Positions 52,113-61,811 of a DNA stretch of 64,000 nt are shown here, one piece after another; within the stretch, counting starts at the first letter, position 1, and every line of letters starts with the position of its first letter. Made by a program: the position numbers and the translations under genes. Origin of the DNA: Salinivibrio kushneri (GTDB lineage: Bacteria > Pseudomonadota > Gammaproteobacteria > Enterobacterales > Vibrionaceae); NCBI RefSeq assembly GCF_027286325.1, contig NZ_CP114588.1, forward strand, positions 1,947,317 through 2,011,316. Direction: 5' to 3'. A model generated the notes under the pieces. It saw only the letters and a program-made list of their open reading frames with translations, made no database searches and was not told the DNA's origin.

Positions 52113-54896
52113 ATGCTTGTGCACGTTAGCCCTAACGACCATAAACACTACCGTTATATCACGCTTCCTAATGCATTACGTGTCTTATTGGTGAATGATC
52201 CACATGCGCACCGCAGTGCCGCGGCATTGTCGGTGAATGTCGGTCACTTCCACGACCCAGACGAGCGACAAGGGCTGGCGCACTTTCTTGAGCATATGCT
52301 TTTTTTGGGGACTGAGCCGTACCCGATCATCGGTGACTTTCAGCGCTTTATTAGTCAGCATGGTGGCCACAATAATGCGTGGACAGGCACAGAACACACG
52401 ACCTTCTTTTTCGATATTCGCCCCAGACAGTTCGCGGCAAGCTTAGATCGCTTCAGCGCATTTTTCATTTCACCACGTTTCGATGCCGATGCCGTGGATA
52501 AAGAACGCCAATCGGTCGACGCCGAGTATCGCATGAAGCTTAATGACGACGTGCGACGTATCTATCAAGTTCATAAAGAAACCATCAATCCTAACCATCC
52601 GTTTGCCAAGTTTTCCGTGGGCAGTGTCGAAACACTCGCAGACCGCGATGACACCAATGTGCGTGATGATCTCATCGCCTTTTACCAAGCTAACTACAGC
52701 GCCAACCTCATGACACTGGCATTGACTGGGCCACAGCCATTGGATGAGCTTGAACGTTTGGCGAAACAGTATTTTTCCGCCATTGCCAATCATAACTACC
52801 CAGAGCTAACCATTGAAGCGCCATTGGTGACCCAAAATGAACAACATCAATGGGTAAATATCGAGCCTTTAAAAGAGGTAAGAAAACTCACCTTGGCGTT
52901 TTCTGTCCCTGAAAGCCCCGAGCAATACCGCACTAAGCCTTTGTCTTACATTGCCCACCTACTGGGTTATGAGGGGCCAGGGAGTTTAATGTCACTATTA
53001 AAAAACAAGGGCTATATCAACACCTTGTCCGCGGGTGGTGGTATCAGCGGACGAGATTTTCGAGAGTTTACCCTCGGCTTTTCGCTGACGCCATTAGGGC
53101 TTAGCCATATCGACGATATTATTACCTATGTTTTTCAAGCCATCGCCCTCATTCGGCGCGATGGATTACAGCCTTGGCGGTATCAAGAAAAACGGCAAGT
53201 CCAAGAGCTGGCATTTCATTACCAAGACCCACACCGCCCTATTGATACCGTTAGCCATTTGGTAATGAACATGCAGCATTATGCGCCAACCGATCTTCTC
53301 TATGGCGACTACATGATGACAGGGTTTGATCGCCACCAGATCCAAGCCATGCTACAGCATATGAGCGTCGATAATCTTCGCGTGATGCTGGTTGCCAAGG
53401 GTCAAAGTTACGATCAATGCGCCGATTGGTATCACACGCCTTATGCGGTCAAACGTTTTTCTGCGCAACAAATTGCCAAATGGAAAACCGATTACATTTC
53501 TCCAGCACTGACACTGCCCGACCCCAACCCTTACATTGCTGATGCCCTGCACCCACTGGCTATCGAGCAAGACGCCAGTGAGGGACCAAGCTTAATTGAA
53601 GAGCTGCCTGGTTTTCGCCTCTGGCATGGCCAAGAACCACACTTTCGCGTGCCTAAAGGCCACATTTATATCGCCATCGATAGCCCACATGCCGTGGCGA
53701 CGGTAAAAAACATTGTAATGACTCGATTAAGTGTCGAAATGTTACTCGAAGCCCTGAATGAGCAAGCGTACCAAGCTGAAATTGCGGGAATAAATTACAA
53801 TTTATACGCGCACCAAGGTGGGGTCACGCTGACACTCAGTGGCTTCAATGACAAGCAGCCCCTGTTGCTCGAGCTCATTTTAAAAACCTTCTCTCAGCGC
53901 AGTTTCAATCCTGAGCGCTTCGAGACGATAAAAGCGCAGCTTCAACGCAGCTGGGAAAACGCAGAGAAGAACAAGCCACTGAGCCAACTGTATAACAGCA
54001 TGACAGGGCTACTTCAGCCTAATAACCCACCGTACCACGCCCTTTTAGCGGCATTAGAGACGGTGACCCTGAGTGACTTACCTCACTTTGTCGATGCTAT
54101 GCTCGCCACCTTGCATGTCGATATGTTTGTATACGGTAATTGGCATCGCCATCATGCCAAGACCTTGGCAGAAACAGTCAAAGACAGTTTACGCGTGAAA
54201 GGACAAGCGTATCAGGAATCTGTACGTCCGTTGACCTTGCTTGAGGACGTCGGCACCGTCAGTTTTGAGCGCCCCCTTGCGCATGCTGAATCAGCGCTTT
54301 TAGTCTATTACCAAAGCCCCTCGACCGATCCTCAAGCTGTGGCAACCTATACGTTGGCCAACCACCTAATGTCGGCGACTTTTTTCAACGAATTGCGTAC
54401 CAAACAGCAGTTAGGCTATATGGTTGGTGCCAATAACTTACCGCTAAACCGCCACCCTGGACTGATTTTTTATGTGCAGTCCCCCATGGCAGGTCCTAAC
54501 CAGTTAATGGCAGCGGTTGACGACTTTCTCAATGCTTTTTTCATGGTGCTGTTGGAAATGACGGAGGCACGCTGGCAAAGCAGTAAACAAAGCTTATTGG
54601 CACAAGTGAGAGAGCCAGACAATAACCTCCGCTCCCGGGCCCAGCGCTACTGGATCAGTATTGGCAATAAAGATTATCAATACCAACGTCGCGAGCAGGT
54701 TGCAGAGGCGATGGCAACGCTTACTCGTGCTGACATGGTGCGATTTGTGGTCAATACCCTCAAACCAAGAACCGCAGATAGGTTAGTCATGCACAGTTGC
54801 GGGACTGAACATCAACAAGATGCACACTTAGACGGTGCCTATCCGATTGCGGATATCGCTGCCTTCCGCGCCCTGTGTCAGCGTAGTGAGGACTAA
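52113..54896 (+). CDS. M16 family zinc metallopeptidase (insulinase/pitrilysin type)
   Basis: A 927-residue protease of the insulin-degrading enzyme/pitrilysin group. The inverted zinc motif HFLEH is at residues 57-61, with Glu138 77 residues later as the third ligand (VDAEYRM). The substrate-gating C-half contains ELRTKQQLGYMVG as in IDE. No signal peptide is seen, so unlike E. coli PtrA it appears cytosolic, as insulinase-family proteins at this place in vibrios usually are. It has its own transcription unit between sixA and the convergent fadIJ operon. Confidence 0.88.
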   Translation: MLVHVSPNDHKHYRYITLPNALRVLLVNDPHAHRSAAALSVNVGHFHDPDERQGLAHFLEHMLFLGTEPYPIIGDFQRFISQHGGHNNAWTGTEHTTFFFDIRPRQFAASLDRFSAFFISPRFDADAVDKERQSVDAEYRMKLNDDVRRIYQVHKETINPNHPFAKFSVGSVETLADRDDTNVRDDLIAFYQANYSANLMTLALTGPQPLDELERLAKQYFSAIANHNYPELTIEAPLVTQNEQHQWVNIEPLKEVRKLTLAFSVPESPEQYRTKPLSYIAHLLGYEGPGSLMSLLKNKGYINTLSAGGGISGRDFREFTLGFSLTPLGLSHIDDIITYVFQAIALIRRDGLQPWRYQEKRQVQELAFHYQDPHRPIDTVSHLVMNMQHYAPTDLLYGDYMMTGFDRHQIQAMLQHMSVDNLRVMLVAKGQSYDQCADWYHTPYAVKRFSAQQIAKWKTDYISPALTLPDPNPYIADALHPLAIEQDASEGPSLIEELPGFRLWHGQEPHFRVPKGHIYIAIDSPHAVATVKNIVMTRLSVEMLLEALNEQAYQAEIAGINYNLYAHQGGVTLTLSGFNDKQPLLLELILKTFSQRSFNPERFETIKAQLQRSWENAEKNKPLSQLYNSMTGLLQPNNPPYHALLAALETVTLSDLPHFVDAMLATLHVDMFVYGNWHRHHAKTLAETVKDSLRVKGQAYQESVRPLTLLEDVGTVSFERPLAHAESALLVYYQSPSTDPQAVATYTLANHLMSATFFNELRTKQQLGYMVGANNLPLNRHPGLIFYVQSPMAGPNQLMAAVDDFLNAFFMVLLEMTEARWQSSKQSLLAQVREPDNNLRSRAQRYWISIGNKDYQYQRREQVAEAMATLTRADMVRFVVNTLKPRTADRLVMHSCGTEHQQDAHLDGAYPIADIAAFRALCQRSED

Positions 54897-54911
54897 TCAC
54901 CCAATCAATAG

Positions 54912-54936
54912 AAAGGGCAGCCACTGGCTGCCCTTT
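54912..54936. terminator. probable bidirectional terminator between the M16 gene and fadJ
   Basis: AAAGGGCAGCC and GGCTGCCCTTT form an 11-bp perfect stem with a 3-base loop between convergent genes. The T-tracts are short, so efficiency is uncertain. Confidence 0.7.
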
Positions 54937-54962
54937 CGCTCATTGACTGGCTAACCTAACGG

Positions 54963-57098
54963 TTAGCTTTCGGGGTAAAACAACTGCCCTTCTTTGGCCA
55001 TCACGGTTAAGCGTTCACAAGGAGCAAATCGCTCACCATAACGATTTTGATGCTCGTTGAGTAAGTTGACAACACGGTCGATGCCAATATGGTCCATATA
55101 GCGGAAAGGTCCGCCCAAGAATGGCGGGAAGCCAATACCAAAAATCGCCCCGATATCACCGTCTCGCGCGGAACGAATCACGCCCTCATCCAGGCAACGT
55201 GCCGCTTCATTGAGCATCATTAACGTACAACGTTGCGCGACTTCATGGCCAGACAGCTTGGCGTTTAGCGTGATATTCAGCAAGCTATAGACCTTCTTAT
55301 CCACCTGCTTGGCCTTGCTGCCTTTCTTGCTGGCATCGTAGCGATAAAAACCTTTGCCTGTTTTACGGCCTTTTCGATCATCATTCAGCAGCACATCGAA
55401 GACATCTGGCGCTTCAAAACGCTCACCCAGCTCTTGCGTCAGGATAGGCGCTATCTTAGCGCCAATATCAATGCCTACCTCATCAAGCAAGGTAATTGGC
55501 CCGACCGGGAAACCAAAGTCCAATAGCGCGGTATCGATATGCTCAATGCTCTCTCCTGCCAACAACACCCGCGCGGCCTCATTCATATAAGGAGCAAGGA
55601 TCCGGTTGACGTAAAAGCCCGCACTATCACCGACCACAATGGGCGTTTTACCTTGCTGGCGTGCCAGTTTAACCACAGTAGAAATCGTCTGATCACTGGT
55701 GTTTTTATGGGGGATCACCTCCACCAGCGGCATTTTTTCTACCGGGCTAAAGTAGTGCAAGCCAACAATGTTTTCTGGACGCTGGCTGCCTTCAGCGATT
55801 TGGTGGATAGGTAATGACGAGGTGTTAGTAGCAAAAATAGCGTTCTTCTCGGTGATGGATTCCATCTCTTCCACCATGCGGTGCTTAAGCGATAAGTCTT
55901 CAAATACCGCTTCGATCACCACATCCGAGTTCGATAGGGTTGTCGCCTGTGTATCACCCGATAGCTGCATCATGGTGGCTTGAAGCTCTGCCTTGCTAAG
56001 CTGTTTGCGCTTGCGTTTTTTGTCTAGCAATTTGTAGCTATAACGCAGGGCATTCAAAATGCCATCTTCGCTCACATCTTTTACTCGTACGGGGTAGCCG
56101 GCCTTAGCGACCGAGACATGCGCAATCCCGGCCCCCATCAAGCCACCGCCAAGTACACCAATACGACTGATATCGCTGGGCTCTGCATCGGCACCGTTTT
56201 CTTTTTTCATCGCCGTGGTCGCGAAGAAAATACTACGAAGTGCTTTAGACTCTGAGGTCATCACCAGCTCACCAAACTGGCGTGCTTCTTCCTCAAATCC
56301 GGCTTTCAAGCCTTTATCGAGGCCCTTTTTCACCACAGATAAAATGGCATCAGCGGCGGGGTAATTGCCACGGGTTTTTGCTCGCGCTTTTTTGCCCGCT
56401 TGATCAAAAACGATATTACGCCCAACTGCATTGCCACTTAGCATCCAGCTTTGCCAGCTGCGGCTACGTTTGGGTTTCGATTTCTGCGCGAGCTGCTCAG
56501 CCACATCGAGCAAAACGGTATCCGGCACGCAATCATCAATCACACCGAGTTTTTTGGCTTTTTTGGCGCGTAACTGTTTGCCCGTTAGCATCATATCAAG
56601 TGCGTCAGGCACACCGATAAGACGGGGTAGTCGCTGTGTACCGCCCGACCCTGGCAACAAACCTAGTTGTACTTCTGGCAGGCCAAGGCGCGTTTTATCC
56701 CAATCTGTGGCCACACGGCTATGACAGGCCAGCGCGAGCTCAAGCCCACCACCTAAACAAGGACCATGGATCGCCGCCACCACGTGAAATGGCAATTTTT
56801 CAATGCGTGAAAACAGAGTCTGCCCCTGAGCGGCAATATCACGTGCTTGTTCAGCGCTATCGCAGGCTTCAAGCATGCGCACATCCGCGCCAGCAACAAA
56901 GTTATCGGGCTTACCAGAATGAATCACTAGCCCTTTCACGCTTTTATCGTTTTCAAGTTGGTCTAATACTGCGGAAACGCCCTCAACAAAACTTGCCTGC
57001 AGCGTATTCATGCTCTCGCCTGGCACATCAATGGTCAGCCAGGCTATTTGGTTATCAGCAACCGTTAAATGAAAGGCTTGATGGGTTTCTGTGGTCAT
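54963..57098 (-). CDS. fadJ: fatty acid oxidation complex subunit alpha FadJ
   Basis: A 711-residue multifunctional enzyme. The N-terminal enoyl-CoA hydratase/isomerase domain (about 1-190) has [10 protein letters not shown] and [15 protein letters not shown]. The C-terminal 3-hydroxyacyl-CoA dehydrogenase has the NAD motif [16 protein letters not shown] (about 312-327) and [16 protein letters not shown]. Its size and pairing with a FadI-type thiolase mark it as FadJ rather than FadB. The ATG overlaps the fadI stop by one base (TAATG). Confidence 0.95.
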   Translation of the reverse strand: MTTETHQAFHLTVADNQIAWLTIDVPGESMNTLQASFVEGVSAVLDQLENDKSVKGLVIHSGKPDNFVAGADVRMLEACDSAEQARDIAAQGQTLFSRIEKLPFHVVAAIHGPCLGGGLELALACHSRVATDWDKTRLGLPEVQLGLLPGSGGTQRLPRLIGVPDALDMMLTGKQLRAKKAKKLGVIDDCVPDTVLLDVAEQLAQKSKPKRSRSWQSWMLSGNAVGRNIVFDQAGKKARAKTRGNYPAADAILSVVKKGLDKGLKAGFEEEARQFGELVMTSESKALRSIFFATTAMKKENGADAEPSDISRIGVLGGGLMGAGIAHVSVAKAGYPVRVKDVSEDGILNALRYSYKLLDKKRKRKQLSKAELQATMMQLSGDTQATTLSNSDVVIEAVFEDLSLKHRMVEEMESITEKNAIFATNTSSLPIHQIAEGSQRPENIVGLHYFSPVEKMPLVEVIPHKNTSDQTISTVVKLARQQGKTPIVVGDSAGFYVNRILAPYMNEAARVLLAGESIEHIDTALLDFGFPVGPITLLDEVGIDIGAKIAPILTQELGERFEAPDVFDVLLNDDRKGRKTGKGFYRYDASKKGSKAKQVDKKVYSLLNITLNAKLSGHEVAQRCTLMMLNEAARCLDEGVIRSARDGDIGAIFGIGFPPFLGGPFRYMDHIGIDRVVNLLNEHQNRYGERFAPCERLTVMAKEGQLFYPES

Positions 57099-58408
57099 TA
57101 TTCTGCCTCCAAGATCATTGCTGCGCCAAGGCCGCCTGCTGCACAGGCTGTGTTCAATGCTAATCCGCCGCCACGACGTTTTAATTCACGTAAGGTTTGG
57201 GTGATCATCCGCGCGCCTGTCGCAGCAAATGGATGGCCGTAGGCGATTGAGCCCCCTAACACGTTGAATTTATCCATATCGATGTCACCAATCGCGCGGT
57301 CACGATTTAAATGCTCGCGGGCAAATGCGTCAGAAGCAAACATTTTGACATTAGATAAGGTCTGGGCGGCGAACGCCTCGTGCATATCAATCAAGGTTAA
57401 ATCCGCAAGAGAAATCCCCGCACGATCAAGCGCAATGGGCGTCGCATAAGAAGGGCCCATCAGCATGTCTTTTTCCACCCCGATGGCGGAAAATGCATAC
57501 GAACGGATGTAACCGAGCACTTCTAGACCCAATGCTTTTGCACGGCTTTCTGGCATCATCAATACCGCTGCCGCACCATCGGTGAGCGGCGTGCTATTCG
57601 CCGCCGTGACCGAGCCATGCTTGCGATCAAACGCAGGCCGTAGTTTGGCGTAGTCTTCCAGCGTGGAGTCAGGACGCAAGTTATTATCTTGTGCAATCCA
57701 TGTTTTGTAAGGTTCGGGATAGGCTGTCATCACTTCGTCACTCAGCAAGCCTTCATCCCAAGCTTTGCTGGCGAGTTGATGCGAGCGAAGCGCAAGAGCA
57801 TCTTGCTCTTCCCGTGGGATCTGATGCGACTTTGCCATTTGCTCTGCCGTTTGCCCCATACTCAGGCCTGTTGAATACTCAGCCACCGCAGGCGGAACCG
57901 GTGCCAGATCTTTTACTGACAGCTTACTGAGCAGCTTTAACCGCTTACTCATGGTTTTCGCTTTGCTCAAATCTAATAATGTCCGCGCCAGTTTTTTGCT
58001 AACGCCGATAGGCAGCACAGAGGATGAGTCCGCACCACCAGCAATCCCCACCTGAATATTGCCGGCGACCATGCTCTCTGCCACATTCGCAACCGCTTGA
58101 AAACTGGTCGCACAGGCGCGGGTGACACTGTAGGCATCAGTGTGAATATCCATACCAGTGCCCAGCACGATTTCGCGAGCAATGTTCGGCGCTTCAGGCA
58201 TTTGCACCACCTGCCCAAACACCACTTGATCGATATCTTTCGGGGAAATACTGCTTCGGTTGAGCATCTCTTGCACGACCATTTTGCCGAGATCGACCGC
58301 TGGCACATCAGTATAAGCGGTCGACTGGCGGGCAAAGGGTGTACGTAGCCCAGACACAATAGCAATGCGATCACCATTGCTGGTTTTAAGGTGTTGCTGA
58401 GACGTCAT
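57098..58408 (-). CDS. fadI: acetyl-CoA C-acyltransferase FadI
   Basis: The thiolase subunit (436 residues, the E. coli length) of the fatty acid oxidation complex. The nucleophile Cys99 lies in [13 protein letters not shown], and the other active-site elements are [10 protein letters not shown] and [13 protein letters not shown] near the C-terminus. ATG 58408 has AAGGAG five bases upstream; GTG 58411 just before it is less well placed. A FadR-like operator lies 21 bases upstream of the start. Confidence 0.95.
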   Translation of the reverse strand: MTSQQHLKTSNGDRIAIVSGLRTPFARQSTAYTDVPAVDLGKMVVQEMLNRSSISPKDIDQVVFGQVVQMPEAPNIAREIVLGTGMDIHTDAYSVTRACATSFQAVANVAESMVAGNIQVGIAGGADSSSVLPIGVSKKLARTLLDLSKAKTMSKRLKLLSKLSVKDLAPVPPAVAEYSTGLSMGQTAEQMAKSHQIPREEQDALALRSHQLASKAWDEGLLSDEVMTAYPEPYKTWIAQDNNLRPDSTLEDYAKLRPAFDRKHGSVTAANSTPLTDGAAAVLMMPESRAKALGLEVLGYIRSYAFSAIGVEKDMLMGPSYATPIALDRAGISLADLTLIDMHEAFAAQTLSNVKMFASDAFAREHLNRDRAIGDIDMDKFNVLGGSIAYGHPFAATGARMITQTLRELKRRGGGLALNTACAAGGLGAAMILEAE

Positions 58409-58428
58409 CACTGCTCCTTAGGATGTTC

Positions 58429-58445
58429 TACAGGTCTGACCACAA
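58429..58445 (-). promoter_or_regulatory. FadR operator of fadIJ
   Basis: On the minus strand TTGTGGTCAGACCTGTA contains the uninterrupted FadR core TGGTCNGACNTGT, matching 12 of 17 consensus positions with the symmetric GGTC/GACC halves intact. It lies 20 bases before the fadI start and just downstream of a possible TACACT -10, a position fitting repression released by long-chain acyl-CoA. Confidence 0.72.
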
Positions 58446-58576
58446 GTGTAACCAAAATGTTACCAGCTTAAAACATCCGTTTTAATTGATTGGTAAGATT
58501 GCCAACAGGCGCACAGATCCATCCTAGGGTAACCACTACGGTTGGTTGCCAGCAAATAAGGAAGAAAAAACACAAT

Positions 58577-58690
58577 AAAAAAAAGGGCCATGCGCTAGCG
58601 CAGGCCCCAACATATTGGAAAGCAAAACGATAATCTGGGAAGTGTGCAGTGCTTTTCCCGCACCCAGATCCGAACAGAAAGTCATATCAT
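58577..58690 (-). ncRNA. putative small RNA between fadI and the ECF sigma gene
   Basis: A strong minus-strand terminator (10-bp stem GGGCC-TGCGC with GCGCA-GGCCC, one bulge, then eight U, 58577-58607) follows no minus-strand gene. Just upstream is a stem ATCTGGG/CCCAGAT (58633-58669) enclosing GTGC/GCAC, then a single-stranded U-rich linker. This hairpin, U-rich linker and terminator order is typical of Hfq-dependent small RNAs. The 5' end is a guess; no convincing promoter was found. I do not recognise the sequence as a named RNA. Confidence 0.5.
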
Positions 58691-58889
58691 TCAAAAAGGA
58701 AACGCCGTTCACTCAACCTCACGAGTGTCGACACATGGCCGATAACGACAGGTGTCACTTTACCGACTTACGGCGTCCTAATATTGAAACAGATCAAACT
58801 TGTACCGATTTTTCACCTAAGATGAAATAAAATGACAAATCACGCGGTCTTTATAGACTGACTAATCCATGGATAAAGGCTCAACCGGC

Positions 58890-59408
58890 ATGACCCGACA
58901 AGCACGATACGAGGCATTGGTGCGCGCATGGCATCGTGATCTCTACCGCTATGCCTATTGGTTAGCAAAAGATCCGCATATCGCGGAAGACTTGGTGCAA
59001 GAAACTTGCTTACGTGCTTGGCGCTCGTTAGACAGCTTGCAAGATGACAAGGCAGCCAAAGCCTGGCTAATCACCATTTTGCGCCGAGAGAATGCGAGGC
59101 GCTTCGAACGGAAGCAGTTTGACCATGTGGACATTGACGATGGCGAATGGGAAGACAAAACGCGACCCAGCGAAGAAGCGTCTATGGAACAACGCTGGCT
59201 ACATCGGCAGATTGCCGCTTTGTCACCAGAATATCGTGAGCCCTTGGTCTTACAGGTGCTTGCTGGTTTTAGTGGCGACGAAATTGCCCAAATCTTGGAT
59301 TTGAACAAAAACACAGTGATGACTCGCCTCTTTCGGGCTCGCGCTCAACTTAAAGAAGCACTGGATACCGCCGCAACCTCAGGAGGCCAACAGTATGGAC
59401 GATCTTGA
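58890..59408 (+). CDS. ECF-type sigma-70 family sigma factor
   Basis: A 172-residue extracytoplasmic-function sigma factor. Region 2 spans about residues 5-75 (YEALVRAWHRDLYRYAYWLAKDPHIAEDLVQETCLRAW) and region 4 about 100-155 (LSPEYREPLVLQVLAGFSGDEIAQILDLNKNTVMTRLFRARAQL); region 3 is absent, as expected. ATG 58890 has AAAGG upstream and gives a typical start; ATG 58869 is a possible longer form. It overlaps the DUF3379 gene by 14 bases, the standard sigma/anti-sigma layout. The signal and regulon are unknown. Confidence 0.88.
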   Translation: MTRQARYEALVRAWHRDLYRYAYWLAKDPHIAEDLVQETCLRAWRSLDSLQDDKAAKAWLITILRRENARRFERKQFDHVDIDDGEWEDKTRPSEEASMEQRWLHRQIAALSPEYREPLVLQVLAGFSGDEIAQILDLNKNTVMTRLFRARAQLKEALDTAATSGGQQYGRS

Positions 59409-60099
59409 ATTTCGCCGCCGCCTACTAGCAGACCCTTATGATACCGATCCTGAGTTGCAAGCCGCCAAGGCAGAGTCTGAACGTCACCAAAGCTATGCGG
59501 ATGATATCGCCGAGTTGGACAGTAAAATTGACCAGGCGCTTCGCGTAGATGTGCCGGAAGACTTAGCCGATAAAATTTTGTTTTCGCAAACCACCGATGC
59601 TGAGCAACGAGTCAAACGTCCTCGCTGGCATCTCGCCATTGCCGCCTCGATTGCTTTTGTGTTTGGTATTGCACTCGGTCAGTTTAACTGGGGCAGTGCG
59701 ACGCTCGACCTTAATCAAACAGCATTGGCACACTATTATCACGAGCATGCCTTTATAGAAGGCATTAACGAGGGTGCGACCATTGAGCAAGTCAATGCCA
59801 AACTGCAGCCGTTTGGCAAAGCTTTTAATGCGCTCCCCGGCCAGATTACTTACATCAACCATTGTAGTTTTGGTGAGCAACATGCCCTACACATGGTGAT
59901 GGAGAGTGATGGGCAAGCCTATACGGTGTTTGTGGTCCCATCAGCCAGTCAGGCGCCCGCACAGAAGAGTGACGGCAAAATGCAAGCCGTCAGCCGACCC
60001 GTGCAATCGGCGAGCGTGATTGTGGTCGGCGAGGTAAAAAGCGCTGCTGCCCCCATTGCCGAGCAACTGCAACAACAACTCACCCCCAGAGCGATCTAA
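59395..60099 (+). CDS. DUF3379 protein, probable membrane anti-sigma factor
   Basis: A 234-residue protein with a cytoplasmic acidic N-terminus (MDDLEFRRRLLADPYDTDPEL), one membrane helix at about 79-96, and a periplasmic C-terminal domain of about 135 residues with a conserved-looking HYYHEHAFIEGINEGA segment. AGGAGG lies eight bases before its ATG, inside the sigma gene. Overlap with an ECF sigma gene and the single-helix topology suggest an anti-sigma role, but DUF3379 lacks the canonical zinc motif, so this is inference. Confidence 0.8.
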   Translation: MDDLEFRRRLLADPYDTDPELQAAKAESERHQSYADDIAELDSKIDQALRVDVPEDLADKILFSQTTDAEQRVKRPRWHLAIAASIAFVFGIALGQFNWGSATLDLNQTALAHYYHEHAFIEGINEGATIEQVNAKLQPFGKAFNALPGQITYINHCSFGEQHALHMVMESDGQAYTVFVVPSASQAPAQKSDGKMQAVSRPVQSASVIVVGEVKSAAAPIAEQLQQQLTPRAI

Positions 60100-60111
60100 C
60101 CACGCATTGTG

Positions 60112-60137
60112 CGCCCTCTCGACAGGCAGAGAGGGCG
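60112..60137 (+). terminator. probable terminator of the sigma/DUF3379 operon
   Basis: CGCCCTCTC and GAGAGGGCG form a 9-bp perfect stem with an 8-base loop, 13 bases after the DUF3379 stop. The nearest T-run (TTTTTT) starts about ten bases beyond the stem, so termination may be partial. Confidence 0.55.
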
Positions 60138-60375
60138 TATGCGGTGATTTTTTCCTTTCTCACCAATGCCCTTTTCGCCTAGCAATGTGTAACAGCTGTT
60201 CGCTGAGTTCATCTTTCGTCGATTAAATCCCCGCCAACACAACAGACAAAAACACTAATAATATGGGTTTTGTTGATTCATTATTTTGTTTTTACCCTTT
60301 TCAGTAGCGATAAATTGATTTACGCACGTGAGCTTTTACTCTAGGCGTCCCTTTATACAGCGAACAAGTAAGCAG

Positions 60376-61728
60376 ATGAAAAATAATAAGATCGTTTATC
60401 TTGCCGTCGCCACCGCGCTCGGCTCTCTTTCTACGACCGCACACAGTGCCGGTTTCCAGCTCGCAGAAACCTCAGCAACCGGCCTGGGCCGTGCCTTTGC
60501 AGGGGAAGCGGCAATGGCGGATAACGCCAGTGCGCAATTTCGTAACCCTGCGCTACTAAGCTACCTTGCCGATACACAAGTATCAGCCGGTGGCATCTAC
60601 GTTAACCCTAACGTTGATATTGATGGCGAAAACTCTCAGCACGGTCAAACCTCAACCAATGATGTTGCCCATGATGCCGTGATCCCTAATTTCTATTTTT
60701 CCCATCAAATCGACGATCGCTTTACCGCTGGCCTCGCTCTCGCGACCAACTTTGGCATGGAAACCGATTTAGGCGACGATTTTACCGGTACCCAGTTTGG
60801 TAACGAAGCGGCAGTGACCACCTTTGAAATCAACCCTAATATCGCTTGGAAAGCCACCGAGCAATTACGCCTGGGCGCCGGTATCCGCTATGTGTTGGGG
60901 GAAGGCAGTATTGGGGCGAAAAGTAGTAAAGGTGCTCAACTACCTAAAAACGCAGGCCCACTTGCCGGCAGTCCTGTTCCTGAGCACAGCACTCTGAAGT
61001 ATATGGAAGGCGATGATCGTGCCTGGGGTTGGCAATTGGGTGCCGTGTACGACATCAATGACAAGCACCGGGTCGGCGTTAACTATCGCTCCGAAGTTGA
61101 TCTGACACTTGAGGGGCATGCAGAAGGTCTAACTTACAACCTAGCAGCAATTCAAAAAGGTCAACTTGCTGGAGCAGATTATCTGAGTAGCAACCACTAT
61201 TCAGGCAGTATGGATCTCACCCTCCCCGCTACCGCCGAGTTCTCTTCGTTGCATCAGCTGACTGAGCAGTGGGCGGTACACACCAGCATTAACTGGACCG
61301 AGTGGAGCAGCTTTGACAAACTCGAGGCGGACATCCCCTCCCTTTCTAGCGATCCAAAGATGGTGAAAGTAGAGAATTGGGAAGATAACTATCGCTTTGC
61401 CATCGGCACCACTTATCAGTGGGATCAGAAACTGACGTTGCGCTCAGGCGTTGCCTACGATACCTCGGCAGTGAGCGATAAAAACCGCACCCTGACCATC
61501 CCAGAGACTGACCGTACCTGGTTAAGCGTGGGTGCCGGCTATGACGTAACACCTAAGCTCACCCTGGATGCTGCCTTTACCTATGTCTTTGCCAAAGATG
61601 CCCCGGTGAAAGAGCCGCGTGATGGTATTGAGTCCGACCAGTCAGGCTCAGCGTTTGGTGGTAACTTTGAAGGCGAAACCACCGGTAATGTGTGGTTAGT
61701 CGGCGTACAAGCCAGCTACCGCTTCTAA
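60376..61728 (+). CDS. fadL: outer membrane long-chain fatty acid transporter FadL
   Basis: A 450-residue outer-membrane beta-barrel that takes up long-chain fatty acids. The signal peptide (1-25, ending TTAHSA) is followed by the family N-terminal plug segment GFQLAETSATGLGRAFAGEAA and the NPAL motif; the chain ends in the aromatic residue expected for Bam insertion (ASYRF). ATG 60376 is preferred over the in-frame start at 60328 because it gives a normal signal peptide. It lies next to mlaA, as in E. coli, and close to fadIJ. Confidence 0.94.
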   Translation: MKNNKIVYLAVATALGSLSTTAHSAGFQLAETSATGLGRAFAGEAAMADNASAQFRNPALLSYLADTQVSAGGIYVNPNVDIDGENSQHGQTSTNDVAHDAVIPNFYFSHQIDDRFTAGLALATNFGMETDLGDDFTGTQFGNEAAVTTFEINPNIAWKATEQLRLGAGIRYVLGEGSIGAKSSKGAQLPKNAGPLAGSPVPEHSTLKYMEGDDRAWGWQLGAVYDINDKHRVGVNYRSEVDLTLEGHAEGLTYNLAAIQKGQLAGADYLSSNHYSGSMDLTLPATAEFSSLHQLTEQWAVHTSINWTEWSSFDKLEADIPSLSSDPKMVKVENWEDNYRFAIGTTYQWDQKLTLRSGVAYDTSAVSDKNRTLTIPETDRTWLSVGAGYDVTPKLTLDAAFTYVFAKDAPVKEPRDGIESDQSGSAFGGNFEGETTGNVWLVGVQASYRF

Positions 61729-61745
61729 ACGCTCAGGTCTTCAAA

Positions 61746-61781
61746 CAAAAACACCACGGCCTAAGCCGTGGTGTTTTTTTA
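61746..61781. terminator. bidirectional terminator between fadL and mlaA
   Basis: AACACCACGGC and GCCGTGGTGTT form an 11-bp stem with a short loop, followed by TTTTTTT on the plus strand and an A-rich stretch on the other side, between convergent genes. Confidence 0.9.
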
Positions 61782-61811
61782 TCGTGTTTTACCTAACTCG
61801 CTTACGCTGAT

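Noticed and set aside
58540-58685. Minus-strand peptide of 49 residues starting at ATG 58685
   Set aside because: It reads straight through the terminator stem and the poly-T tail, has no ribosome binding site and no recognisable similarity; an RNA explanation fits better.
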